Origin: Exiguobacterium sp. s124
GTDB taxonomy: Bacteria > Bacillota > Bacilli > Exiguobacteriales > Exiguobacteriaceae
Direction of reading: 5' to 3'
DNA length: 64,000 nucleotides
Assembly (NCBI RefSeq): GCF_018617485.1
Contig: NZ_JACSKH010000001.1
Span: forward strand, 1,860,001-1,924,000
Shown here: positions 1 through 8,309 of the stretch, in pieces
How the letters are laid out: each line of letters opens with the position of its first letter
Numbering within the stretch: position 1 is the first letter of the stretch
Notes under the pieces: generated by a model
What the model saw: the letters and a program-made list of their open reading frames with translations, nothing else
Told to the model about the DNA's origin: nothing
Databases searched by the model: none
Program-made: the position numbers and the translations under genes

Positions 1-1423
1 AGACAAAATCTATTCAAAGAAAGTCAACGAATTAGCCATTGCCCAAAAAAGTACCGAGTTGTTAAAATTCAACAAGAAAATAACTACACTCAAAGATCAA
101 TTACATGAGCTTACAGAAAAACGAAATAAAGCCGAGAGTCGAGTATCAACATATAATAATCAACTTGACCACTATAAAAAACTTCGAAACGAGAAGCTCA
201 TGCAGAACAATGAGTCGAGAGAACAATTCGTTTCATCCATGAGTTCTCTAAGAGCACAGCATACCCAAGTCTTGGAGCAAATTTCTAAGTTGTTTTTTGA
301 GAAGGGGATTCCCTCATTTGCATCTAAAAAAATTGATGCTTTAAAAAAACGACTGACTATAGAACAACAATTTATATCTGACCAACAACGTGTGGAACAG
401 ATTTTAGCACCTTATCAGCAATTTATGTCTAAACTACTCTCAGAGCCAATTGACCCACCTTTAACTAAAGAACAACTGCATCAGGTTGAGGAAATTGGTA
501 AGAATATTTGGTTATCGAAGGAAAATTATAAAGCGTCTACCACTTCAGAAAATCAACAAATTTGGCACGACCTTTCGCCAAATGACCGTAGACTAATTAT
601 GAATGTAGACGCATCTCGCACTAAGGAAATGATTATTGAACTGATTAAGAAAGAAAAGAATATTAAACATTCAATTGTTCAACTTCAGCAGAAAATTGAT
701 TTAGCCCCTTCTGCAATCAGTGTTGATGAAGAAGATAAAAAAATTCAAGAAATTACTGAGGTGCTCGGTAAAACTAAGAGCATTTATCTCAACATTAAAA
801 AGAAAGAACAAGAGTGTATTCAAGAAATTCGTTCTCTGGAATCAAAGCTAAAAGGAACAAAGTCTACTGCAACCAATGCAATCGACTTAGCCGATGATGT
901 ACAGCTTTATGGAAAAATCAAAGAAGCAATTGATGAGTATTCAACAAAAGTACTAGATTGGAAAATTGATTTGATCAGTGAACAATTCGATCAGATGTTG
1001 AACAAACTTATGAGAAAACAAGATGAATTCGGTCGTGCTTTCGTTGATCGCCGTAAAATGATGATACGCATTGAAAATGAGCGCGGCGCTGAAATTTCAG
1101 TCGAAGAACGTTCAGCCGGTGAAATGCAAATTATCTCATCTGCATTTATTTGGGGAATGATTAAAGCAGCTGATTTAGATTTACCTATGATTATCGATAC
1201 GCCACTTGGTCGTTTAGACAGCTATCATCGCAATAATCTAGTCGAACATTTCTATAAACATCTCAGTAAACAAGTTGTGATCCTCTCAACTGATACGGAA
1301 ATCACTCCGGAATATGTAGAGTTGATGAAGGAATACACTTCAAAACAAATCATGTTGGATTATAACCAAAAAGAGAAATATACGCTTATTCGCGAAGGCT
1401 ATTTCGAATTAGTGAAAGGATAA
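1..1423 (+). CDS. DndD-like SMC-family ATPase, 3' part only
   Basis: The reading frame is open from the first bases, so the gene starts upstream of the window and only about 474 C-terminal codons are present. What is seen is a long charged coiled coil, then an ABC-type signature region (RSAGEMQIISSAF) and a Walker B/D-loop segment (MIIDTPLGRLDSYHR) followed by QVVILSTDTEI. The last two blocks match, nearly word for word, the same blocks of the complete DndD at 4754-6766 (IFDTLLGRLDRDHR, QVLVLSTDSEI), so this is a DndD paralogue rather than a generic SMC protein. DndD-type ATPases couple ATP hydrolysis to sulphur insertion with DndC and DndE. The Walker A half lies outside the window. It is followed after 4 bases by a small DndE-like gene and a terminator, suggesting the end of a second dnd-type operon. 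Confidence 0.85.
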   Translation, partial: DKIYSKKVNELAIAQKSTELLKFNKKITTLKDQLHELTEKRNKAESRVSTYNNQLDHYKKLRNEKLMQNNESREQFVSSMSSLRAQHTQVLEQISKLFFEKGIPSFASKKIDALKKRLTIEQQFISDQQRVEQILAPYQQFMSKLLSEPIDPPLTKEQLHQVEEIGKNIWLSKENYKASTTSENQQIWHDLSPNDRRLIMNVDASRTKEMIIELIKKEKNIKHSIVQLQQKIDLAPSAISVDEEDKKIQEITEVLGKTKSIYLNIKKKEQECIQEIRSLESKLKGTKSTATNAIDLADDVQLYGKIKEAIDEYSTKVLDWKIDLISEQFDQMLNKLMRKQDEFGRAFVDRRKMMIRIENERGAEISVEERSAGEMQIISSAFIWGMIKAADLDLPMIIDTPLGRLDSYHRNNLVEHFYKHLSKQVVILSTDTEITPEYVELMKEYTSKQIMLDYNQKEKYTLIREGYFELVKG

Positions 1424-1427
1424 GATT

Positions 1428-1823
1428 ATGGATTCTAAAGGAATTAAATTGTCACAAGTAAGTAAGAATCGAATCGATACCATCATTGGGCACATCGAAC
1501 ATTACGTTCCAAAAGATACTAGACCATTTGTTATTAAATTAAGTTTGATGCACGGAATTGAAAATCATTCCATTTCATCTGAACTCCCTACCGAATTGAG
1601 TTCAAGTGCATGGGAAATGGGCTCAATCATCAATGGGAATGACTATTTACTCGCTAAACATCTCATTATCAACGAGCTCCAAAAAGAAATCGATGACGAG
1701 AAAATTATTCGAGATCATATGAAACGCTTTATTGAATTAGGTGTAAAAGACATTGCTTCGTTGCTCGAATCAGATGATGCAATCTTTGAAGAAGAATTTT
1801 TAATTAAACTTCTTTCCGTATAA
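1428..1823 (+). CDS. Small DndE-like protein paired with the upstream DndD-like ATPase
   Basis: This 131-aa acidic helical protein starts 4 bases after the DndD-like gene, with its AAAGGA binding site inside that gene's end. It has the DndE position and size. An internal pattern (a KLSL block, then GSIINGNDYLLAKHLII) loosely parallels the DndE at 6763-7143 (GISLKNE..., RATLTGEHDEMFKMMIL). DndE proteins (DUF1832) bind nicked DNA or assist the DndC/DndD complex. The similarity is weak by eye, so the family call rests mostly on order, size and the ATPase partner. It is the last gene of its transcript, since a terminator begins inside its stop codon. Confidence 0.6.
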   Translation: MDSKGIKLSQVSKNRIDTIIGHIEHYVPKDTRPFVIKLSLMHGIENHSISSELPTELSSSAWEMGSIINGNDYLLAKHLIINELQKEIDDEKIIRDHMKRFIELGVKDIASLLESDDAIFEEEFLIKLLSV

Positions 1824-1848
1824 TCTCAGCGATTCCGCTGAGATTTTT
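1822..1848 (+). terminator. Rho-independent terminator of the left dndD/dndE-like unit
   Basis: A perfect 10-bp stem (AATCTCAGCG, loop ATTC, CGCTGAGATT) runs directly into a T-run and overlaps the TAA of the preceding gene. It separates the left unit from the dndB operon. Confidence 0.9.
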
Positions 1849-1933
1849 CTTACGAAAATTTCTATATTTTGTTGAGCTGTTCGCTTTTTTCATACGAACA
1901 CTTATGTTAGACTTTTTGTATAAAAACATTGTA

Positions 1934-1967
1934 TTTATTTAAAATTACGTACGTAATTTTAAATAAA
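1934..1967. promoter_or_regulatory. 34-bp perfect palindrome in front of dndB, candidate operator
   Basis: The sequence is perfectly self-complementary over 34 bases, centred between 1950 and 1951 with the core AAAATTACGTACGTAATTTT. Its right edge overlaps the dndB ribosome binding site (AAAGGAGG at 1965-1972). A possible -10 (TATAAA, 1919-1924) lies just upstream, so a bound protein would cover the start of the transcript. DndB-family proteins are, as I recall, autorepressors of dnd operons in some bacteria, which makes DndB a natural candidate ligand. The operator role is inferred. Confidence 0.6.
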
Positions 1968-1979
1968 GGAGGACATCTT

Positions 1980-3077
1980 ATGGATCCTAATTTCAGCTAC
2001 AATTTCCCGGCGTTACGAGGAAAACAGGCAGAAAAAGAATATTTCGTCGTTATGTGTCCATTAAAACTGATTCCAAAAATCTTCTTATTCGATGAAGAGG
2101 AAGTTCCACCACAATATCGCTCACAGCGAATTTTGAATAAATCTAGAGTTCCAGATATCACAAATTACATTGTAGATCAGTCTAAGGATTATGTATTCTC
2201 ATCCCTTACAGCTTCCATTGATGGTGAAATTCAGTTCACTCCGTTTACAGATGAGCCAAACTTCAAAGATTTAGGCAAACTCTCAATAGCACTGGATTCC
2301 CGTTTTTTAATAAATGATGGTCAACACCGAAGAGCAGCGATTGAAGAAGCTTTAAAAATCATGCCTGAACTTGGGAATGAAACAATTTCTGTTGTATTCT
2401 TTCATGACGAAGGTCTAGAACGATCTCAACAAATCTTTTCAGATTTGAATCGACATGCTGTTAATACGACATCATCTATCGGTATTTTATATGATCATCG
2501 CGATCAGTTATCGCTCCTCACTAAAGAAATCGTTGAAGAGATTCCCTTGTTAAAACGGTATACAGAAATGGAGAAAACGTCCCTCTCCAAGAATTCACCC
2601 AAACTTTTAGCGTTAAATCATATTTATAATGCAAATAAACGACTAATTAATAAGAAAAAAGGTGCTCTTTTAACTGAAGAAGACGCATTTAACATTAAAA
2701 CGTTTTGGCTAACGCTATGCAATAGTATTCATGAATGGGAGCAAGTATTTAATAAAGAAATCTCTCCTCGTGATTTGCGTATGATTTCAATTGCGGGTCA
2801 AGGTTTATTTATCGAAGCGGCGGCCGAAGTTGCGCGTTCTTTGATTGAACAAAAACCTGACACTTGGACAGCCTATCTTACAAAATTTAAAGATATTGAT
2901 TGGAGCCGTTCAAACGAAAAAGATTGGAAAGGTCGTGCCTTTAACGAAAACGGCAGAATTTTAAAAAATAACTACACTATTCGATTGACTGCGATACGAA
3001 TAAAATCGCTAATCGGCATCAAACTCACAAAAGAAGAGAAAGATTTCGATCAACAAAGATCTAGCATGAATGTATAA
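1980..3077 (+). CDS. dndB: DndB, DGQHR-domain protein of the phosphorothioation system
   Basis: The preferred start is the ATG at 1980, 7 bases after AAAGGAGG; a longer in-frame start at 1929 would run through the palindrome and has no binding site. The 365-aa product carries the family hallmark DGQHR at about residues 113-117 inside NDGQHRRAA, and then QQIFSDLNRHA, another conserved DndB/ParB-like segment. In known systems DndB is not essential for sulphur incorporation but limits the frequency of modification and represses the operon. It leads the dndB-C-D-E-A transcript, 31 bases before dndC. Confidence 0.93.
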   Translation: MDPNFSYNFPALRGKQAEKEYFVVMCPLKLIPKIFLFDEEEVPPQYRSQRILNKSRVPDITNYIVDQSKDYVFSSLTASIDGEIQFTPFTDEPNFKDLGKLSIALDSRFLINDGQHRRAAIEEALKIMPELGNETISVVFFHDEGLERSQQIFSDLNRHAVNTTSSIGILYDHRDQLSLLTKEIVEEIPLLKRYTEMEKTSLSKNSPKLLALNHIYNANKRLINKKKGALLTEEDAFNIKTFWLTLCNSIHEWEQVFNKEISPRDLRMISIAGQGLFIEAAAEVARSLIEQKPDTWTAYLTKFKDIDWSRSNEKDWKGRAFNENGRILKNNYTIRLTAIRIKSLIGIKLTKEEKDFDQQRSSMNV

Positions 3078-3108
3078 TGACTGTTTTGGCACGAGAGGAT
3101 GACAATTT

Positions 3109-4764
3109 ATGACACAAGGTATTATTAGTAACTTATTTACTCAGCATGAAGGAGATACTGTTTCTAGACGCTCCATCGATTTGATCAAACGTGTTTATTT
3201 AAATGATACACGTCCATGGGTCGTCGGATTTAGTGGTGGAAAAGATTCTACACTAACGACTCAACTCATTTTCGAAGCGTTGCTAGAACTTTCACCAGAA
3301 CAGTTGCACAAGAAGGTATTTATTATTTCTTCTGACACTTTGGTAGAAAACCCACTCGTCGTTTCAATGATTAATGGCTCTCTACACCGAATGCAAGAAG
3401 CAGCCTTAAAATACAATCTTCCTATTGAAACACAAAAAGTTAAACCACTTACAGAAAAAACTTTTTGGACAAATATTATCGGACGTGGCTATCCTACTCC
3501 TAACCAAACGTTTAGATGGTGTACAGATCGCCTTAAGATCGATCCTGCTAACCGCTTCATTAAAGATAAAGTGTCAAAATACGGCGAAATTATTATGGTA
3601 CTTGGTGTCCGTTCATCTGAGAGCACGAGCCGAGGCCAATCCATAAAAGATCATGAGATTTCAGGTAGCGAATTGATGCGACACACATCACTAGCGAATG
3701 CTTATGTATTTGCTCCAATTAAAGAATTTGTTCTAGATGATGTATGGAGCTACCTTCTTCAAAACCCAGCTCCATGGGGAGAAGACCATCACAAGCTACA
3801 GAAAATGTACATGGATTCAAGCAGCGAATGTCCATTAGTCGTTGACCAAAACATTAAAGAAAGTGCTGGTTCTTGTGGGAATAGCCGTTTTGGTTGCTGG
3901 ACATGTACGGTTGTCAATCAAGATAAATCGCTTACTGGTTTTATTCAAACTGGTGAACATGACTGGTTAAAACCATTATTGAAATTCCGTAATAAAATGG
4001 TGCTCATTCGTGACGACCGTTCTAAACGAATGCATAAACGAATGAATGGTGCCTTCTATTTATTAGAAGTTCAACATGAAGTCAAAGAAGATGGAATTCA
4101 TATTGTTCAAAAGAAAAAAGGCGGTCGTGCTGCCACCTCTCATAAAGTGGTTGACCGCATTGAAGATTTGACTGATGAATCTGTTCTTGCCGTTCCTAAA
4201 ACACAATTAAGTCAATTTATCGCAAAACACAATATTGACTTGAGTAAACCTGAAGAGTTTAATATTCAGTTTGTCGTTACCGAAACAAACGAAGATGGGC
4301 AATCTGTATACTCACACCTTGGTCTTGGTCCTTTCACACTAGCTACTAGAACTGAACTAATGCGCGATTTATTAATTTTACAACGTGATTTGAAAGTTCC
4401 AAATTCAGTCGAGTACAAATTAATTCAGGATGATGAGTTACGAGCGATTCGTCGCTTATGGCTCCGTGAAGGTGATTGGAACGATACACTACCAGATCTT
4501 TATCGCGAAGTATTCGGCGTCGACTTGGATTGGGAACATGATGATCGTCAGATTCTAACAAGTGACCAAGCGAATGATTTAGAACTTCTTTCTCAAAAGC
4601 ATGGTCTTGATTTCAATATGGTTCAAAAACTATTTACAACAGCAAATGATTTTCTAGGTGTAAAGGTTAAACGAGGATTTAATAAAGATGTCGCTGCGCT
4701 ATTGAGCCAAGACTATTTAACCCTTTACAAAGAGCAAGGAGTTTTAGAGAGAGATGAAGATTGA
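3109..4764 (+). CDS. dndC: DndC, PAPS-reductase-like Fe-S sulphurtransferase
   Basis: The 551-aa protein has the ATP-pyrophosphatase P-loop SGGKDST at residues 42-48, which adenylates the backbone phosphate in the accepted model. Four cysteines (C241, C256, C263 and C266, the last three in CGNSRFGCWTC) are spaced as expected for the 4Fe-4S cluster that receives sulphur from DndA. FRWCTDRLK near residue 140 is the typical PAPS-reductase substrate motif. GAGAGG about 10 bases upstream supports the ATG at 3109. Its 3' end overlaps dndD by 11 bases, implying translational coupling. All recognised catalytic features are intact. Confidence 0.96.
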   Translation: MTQGIISNLFTQHEGDTVSRRSIDLIKRVYLNDTRPWVVGFSGGKDSTLTTQLIFEALLELSPEQLHKKVFIISSDTLVENPLVVSMINGSLHRMQEAALKYNLPIETQKVKPLTEKTFWTNIIGRGYPTPNQTFRWCTDRLKIDPANRFIKDKVSKYGEIIMVLGVRSSESTSRGQSIKDHEISGSELMRHTSLANAYVFAPIKEFVLDDVWSYLLQNPAPWGEDHHKLQKMYMDSSSECPLVVDQNIKESAGSCGNSRFGCWTCTVVNQDKSLTGFIQTGEHDWLKPLLKFRNKMVLIRDDRSKRMHKRMNGAFYLLEVQHEVKEDGIHIVQKKKGGRAATSHKVVDRIEDLTDESVLAVPKTQLSQFIAKHNIDLSKPEEFNIQFVVTETNEDGQSVYSHLGLGPFTLATRTELMRDLLILQRDLKVPNSVEYKLIQDDELRAIRRLWLREGDWNDTLPDLYREVFGVDLDWEHDDRQILTSDQANDLELLSQKHGLDFNMVQKLFTTANDFLGVKVKRGFNKDVAALLSQDYLTLYKEQGVLERDED

Positions 4765-6766
4765 ATCGATTGTCTTAAAGAATATTGGAGCATATAAAAA
4801 TCAAACATTTGATTTTAAGAATGAAAACTCTAATAAAAATGTTATTTTAATCGGCGGGAAAAATGGAGCGGGTAAAACAACCTTTTTAAACGCACTTCGC
4901 ACTGGATTATATGGTAGTCAGGCGTTTGGGATTAAAGCACCCACTCCATCCTACTTCAAAGAAATTGAGAAGTTAATCAATAGCGAAGTAAGAGATCAAC
5001 GAGAAAGATATAGTACCACTAAACAAGTTTCAAAAATCCAAATTACATTTACAACAACAACGAATCAAACAACATCTCGCTATTTATTTGAACGATCATG
5101 GGGTATCGACGCTAAGAATATTAAAGAATACTTTAATATTTATCGTGATGGAAATACCTTTGCACTCGCAGAGAAGGATAAGAGTCAAGTCTATTCATTA
5201 TTCTTAGAACGTACTCCCCTCTACTTGTTTAACGTCTCATTATTTGATGGAGAGACAATCAATCAAATCATTAATGAAGGAAAATTATCCGAATACCTAG
5301 ATGATTTGATGAAAAGTGCATTCAAATTAGAGATTCCAGATCTATTAACGGAAACAATCGAATCACTTGTTCGTGATGAAACGAAATCGAAGTTATCTAA
5401 AGATAAATCAAAACGTTTAGATGAGCTTAAAAAACAACTAAATGAATCCGAGCAAGAAATACAAAGAGTTCAAATAGATAAATCTGAGCTTATTCAAAAA
5501 ATTGAAATAAGCGAAGCAGAAATCACTGCTTTTTCTGACTCTCTACGGGCACATGATGTGATTAGTAAAGAAGAAGAGGCAACATTAAAAGAGAAGATAA
5601 GAAGTTTAGAACAAGAACGACAGAAATTAAAGCAGTTCACGTCAGACTTTTTCAGTGAGTACTATGCTTTTTCTATCAATCATCACTTGCTTGAAAAAGC
5701 TGCAGAACAGGTCGAATCAGAACTATTGGTAAGAAGTGTAGAAGATTTAGAAAAAGTCTTCACCGATGAGTTTTATAAAAATGTTTCGCGTAACTTAGGT
5801 GGGTCTGTACAACATGACTCACTGAAAAAGGAATTCAATGCTGCTTTAAAAACGGCAGTCCCGAAAACTGAAATTATTCACGATGCTTCATTCAGTTCGA
5901 AGGCAAAAGTTGAAAATATGATTTCTTCAGTAAACTCTCACTCTTCCTCATCTCTCTTGGCAAACATTAATCGCGATGACGAAATCATAGAGGAACTGAA
6001 GACATTACGAAGAAAACTAGTGATTCGAGAAGAAAATCATGCAGATTTTGAAAAACAATTTGAGGAATTGAATCAACTCAAAGTTAGTCATCTTCATTTG
6101 AACGAGCAGTTAGAACGTATTGTTAAACTTGAAGAAGAGCTCCAAAATCAGTACTCGATGTTAGTGGAAGAAAACGCCTCACTTCAACAAGAAATCGAGA
6201 AAATCACTTCAAAATCGAGCTTATTATCACAAAATGCGACTTCAACATTAGCTTTACTAGAAGACTTCAAACTACAACAACGTCATAAAGTTATTCGGAG
6301 TGTTGAAGAAAATGCGTTACGCATGTTAAAAACATTGATGCGTAAAGAAGATTACGTAGATAAGCTATCGATTCTACCTGAAGATTTCTCTTTAACTTTG
6401 TCATCTAAGGACCAGTCCCAAATTTCTGTAGCAACGCTATCTTCTGGTGAAAAACAAATCCTACTTCTTTCATTAATCTGGGCAATTTTCAAAGTTTCAG
6501 AAAATCAAATGCCATTTATCTTCGATACTTTGTTAGGCCGATTAGATCGAGATCATCGTTATAATATTTTGCGTAACTTACTTCCTAATTTCGGTGAACA
6601 AGTGTTAGTGCTATCTACAGACTCAGAGATTAGCAAAGATTACTATGACGTACTCAAACCATCGATTTCTAAAGAGTATAGTCTTCAGTTTGATAATAAA
6701 CATTTAGAAACACGAGTCATTCCATCGTATTTTGAATTTGAAAACGCGCAGGTGAAAAACTCATGA
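4754..6766 (+). CDS. dndD: DndD, SMC-like ATPase of DNA phosphorothioation
   Basis: The 670-aa protein has a Walker A (GKNGAGKT, residues 35-42), a long coiled-coil middle (about 200-500), the ABC signature LSSGEKQILLLSLIW and the Walker B/D-loop IFDTLLGRLDRDHR near the C-terminus. The DndD hallmark QVLVLSTDSEI follows. DndD hydrolyses ATP for the DndCDE modification complex and probably helps open or nick the DNA. No Rad50-style CxxC hook is visible in the coiled coil. It overlaps dndC by 11 bases and dndE by 4 (ATGA), so the three are translated as a unit. Confidence 0.95.
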   Translation: MKIESIVLKNIGAYKNQTFDFKNENSNKNVILIGGKNGAGKTTFLNALRTGLYGSQAFGIKAPTPSYFKEIEKLINSEVRDQRERYSTTKQVSKIQITFTTTTNQTTSRYLFERSWGIDAKNIKEYFNIYRDGNTFALAEKDKSQVYSLFLERTPLYLFNVSLFDGETINQIINEGKLSEYLDDLMKSAFKLEIPDLLTETIESLVRDETKSKLSKDKSKRLDELKKQLNESEQEIQRVQIDKSELIQKIEISEAEITAFSDSLRAHDVISKEEEATLKEKIRSLEQERQKLKQFTSDFFSEYYAFSINHHLLEKAAEQVESELLVRSVEDLEKVFTDEFYKNVSRNLGGSVQHDSLKKEFNAALKTAVPKTEIIHDASFSSKAKVENMISSVNSHSSSSLLANINRDDEIIEELKTLRRKLVIREENHADFEKQFEELNQLKVSHLHLNEQLERIVKLEEELQNQYSMLVEENASLQQEIEKITSKSSLLSQNATSTLALLEDFKLQQRHKVIRSVEENALRMLKTLMRKEDYVDKLSILPEDFSLTLSSKDQSQISVATLSSGEKQILLLSLIWAIFKVSENQMPFIFDTLLGRLDRDHRYNILRNLLPNFGEQVLVLSTDSEISKDYYDVLKPSISKEYSLQFDNKHLETRVIPSYFEFENAQVKNS

Positions 6767-7143
6767 ACTACCGTCTTAAATTAACTGAACAAACGCATCT
6801 CTATTTTAAAGAGATTGCAAACTCAACTCATATCACACCAAACATCCTAGCTCGTTTCGCCGTTGGAATATCATTAAAAAACGAAAAAACTCCATCAAGC
6901 GTTAAAGGTCAACCCATTTCAAATTTTGAAATCAATCGCGCCACCTTAACCGGAGAACACGACGAGATGTTTAAAATGATGATTCTTCAACATGCTAAAC
7001 ACCATATTGAGGAAGAACGATATTTTCCAGATTACTTTAATGCACATATTACTAGAGGTGCCGAAGAGCTTTATCAAATATTCCAATTTTCTAGAAGTAC
7101 CAATCAATTCTTAAGAGAGTTATTGGCTCTCCAGGAGGGATAA
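6763..7143 (+). CDS. dndE: DndE, small DNA-binding partner of the Dnd complex
   Basis: The 126-aa protein has the DUF1832 pattern: a helical N-terminus with ITPNILARFAVGISL, then FEINRATLTGEHDEMFKMMILQH. Known DndE forms a compact helical oligomer that binds nicked DNA and joins DndC and DndD. The start overlaps the dndD stop (ATGA). Its own end carries the AGGAGG that serves dndA. Compare the more divergent 131-aa copy at 1428-1823. Confidence 0.92.
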   Translation: MNYRLKLTEQTHLYFKEIANSTHITPNILARFAVGISLKNEKTPSSVKGQPISNFEINRATLTGEHDEMFKMMILQHAKHHIEEERYFPDYFNAHITRGAEELYQIFQFSRSTNQFLRELLALQEG

Positions 7144-7144
7144 C

Positions 7145-8263
7145 ATGCTTTATCTAGACAACAGCTCAACGACACCTGTGTATCCAGAAGTACTTGAAGC
7201 GATGCTCCCCTATTTTCTTAAAGAGTTCGGGAATCCTTCGAGCAAGTATTATTCACTGGCAGAAAACTCTAAGAATGCTGTTGAACATGCTCGAGAACAG
7301 TTAGGTAAATTTCTTAACTGCTCTTCTACCGAGCTGTATTTTACTTCAGGAGCGACCGAAAGTAACAACTGGATTTTAAAGAGTGTAAGTTCATCCTTAC
7401 CAGATCATCAAGTGATTACTACGGTAACTGAACATTCATCTAATTTGGAAATCGCAAAGTATTTGAATGAGCAACTTAACATTCACGTTGAATACTTGTC
7501 AGTTGATCAATTCGGTAGAATCAATTTTTCTGAATTAGAGTCTCTACTAAAAAAACGCCCTACTTCACTCGTTTCAATCATCTGGGGAAATAACGAGTTA
7601 GGATCATTAAATGACATTCAGAGAGCTTCTGAACTAGTTGCTCAATATGGTGCACTCTTTCACACCGATGCCACACATGTCGTCGGAAAGATGAGAATCA
7701 ACCTGTCAGAACTGACGAACGTTCATTTCTTATCCGCTTCTGCGCATAAGTTCAACGGTCCAAAAGGTATCGGCATCGCTTATGTACAAAAAGATGAGGA
7801 TGGTATTCCAAGAAAGTTGACACCTTTAATACATGGTGGTGGCCAAGAACAAGGCATTCGAGGTGGAACGTTAGCTGTTCCTCTGATTGTGGGAATGGGA
7901 AAGGCAGCAGAAATGCATCAAGCAGCTTTGTCCAAGAACATTAAAAAGTTAGAGAAACTTGAAGAGTATTTAGTTCAACTTTTAACTCGAAAATTTGGTT
8001 CGAACATACGATTTAATAGTGATCAGACGAATAAAATTCCGGGCATTGTAAATGTTCAATTCATTGGTATTAACAACGAGGTACTTGTAAAACAGTTAGC
8101 TCCTGTCATGGCAGTCTCAACTGGATCCGCATGCAGCTCCAGTAAACCAAGCCATGTACTTCAAGCGATTGGATTAACATTGGATGAAGTGCGATCTTCA
8201 ATTAGATTTTCGCTATCAACAAAAATCGACCTTGATGATTTAAATATTTTTTTGGAATTATAA
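7145..8263 (+). CDS. dndA: DndA, cysteine desulfurase supplying sulphur for DNA modification
   Basis: This 372-aa class V aminotransferase-fold enzyme has the PLP lysine in SASAHKFNG (K202) and the persulfide cysteine in STGSACSSSKPSHVL (C330). The N-terminal LDNSSTTP and the TEHSSN motif are typical of the NifS/IscS family. Position as the last gene of the dnd operon, 1 base after the dndE stop with AGGAGG at 7133-7138, identifies it as DndA rather than a housekeeping IscS. It takes sulphur from L-cysteine and passes it to the DndC Fe-S centre. In some hosts IscS replaces DndA; here a dedicated copy is present. Confidence 0.95.
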   Translation: MLYLDNSSTTPVYPEVLEAMLPYFLKEFGNPSSKYYSLAENSKNAVEHAREQLGKFLNCSSTELYFTSGATESNNWILKSVSSSLPDHQVITTVTEHSSNLEIAKYLNEQLNIHVEYLSVDQFGRINFSELESLLKKRPTSLVSIIWGNNELGSLNDIQRASELVAQYGALFHTDATHVVGKMRINLSELTNVHFLSASAHKFNGPKGIGIAYVQKDEDGIPRKLTPLIHGGGQEQGIRGGTLAVPLIVGMGKAAEMHQAALSKNIKKLEKLEEYLVQLLTRKFGSNIRFNSDQTNKIPGIVNVQFIGINNEVLVKQLAPVMAVSTGSACSSSKPSHVLQAIGLTLDEVRSSIRFSLSTKIDLDDLNIFLEL

Positions 8264-8302
8264 CAAACCTGGACTGCATTTATAAATGCAGTCCAGGTTT
8301 GT
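8263..8302. terminator. Long perfect hairpin between dndA and the convergent nuclease gene
   Basis: Twenty-base arms (8263-8282 and 8283-8302) are perfectly complementary with no spacer, and the left arm starts on the last base of the dndA stop. It sits between convergent genes and most likely ends both transcripts. Neither side has a clean T-run, so it is not a textbook intrinsic terminator. Confidence 0.6.
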
Positions 8303-8309
8303 AAAGTAG

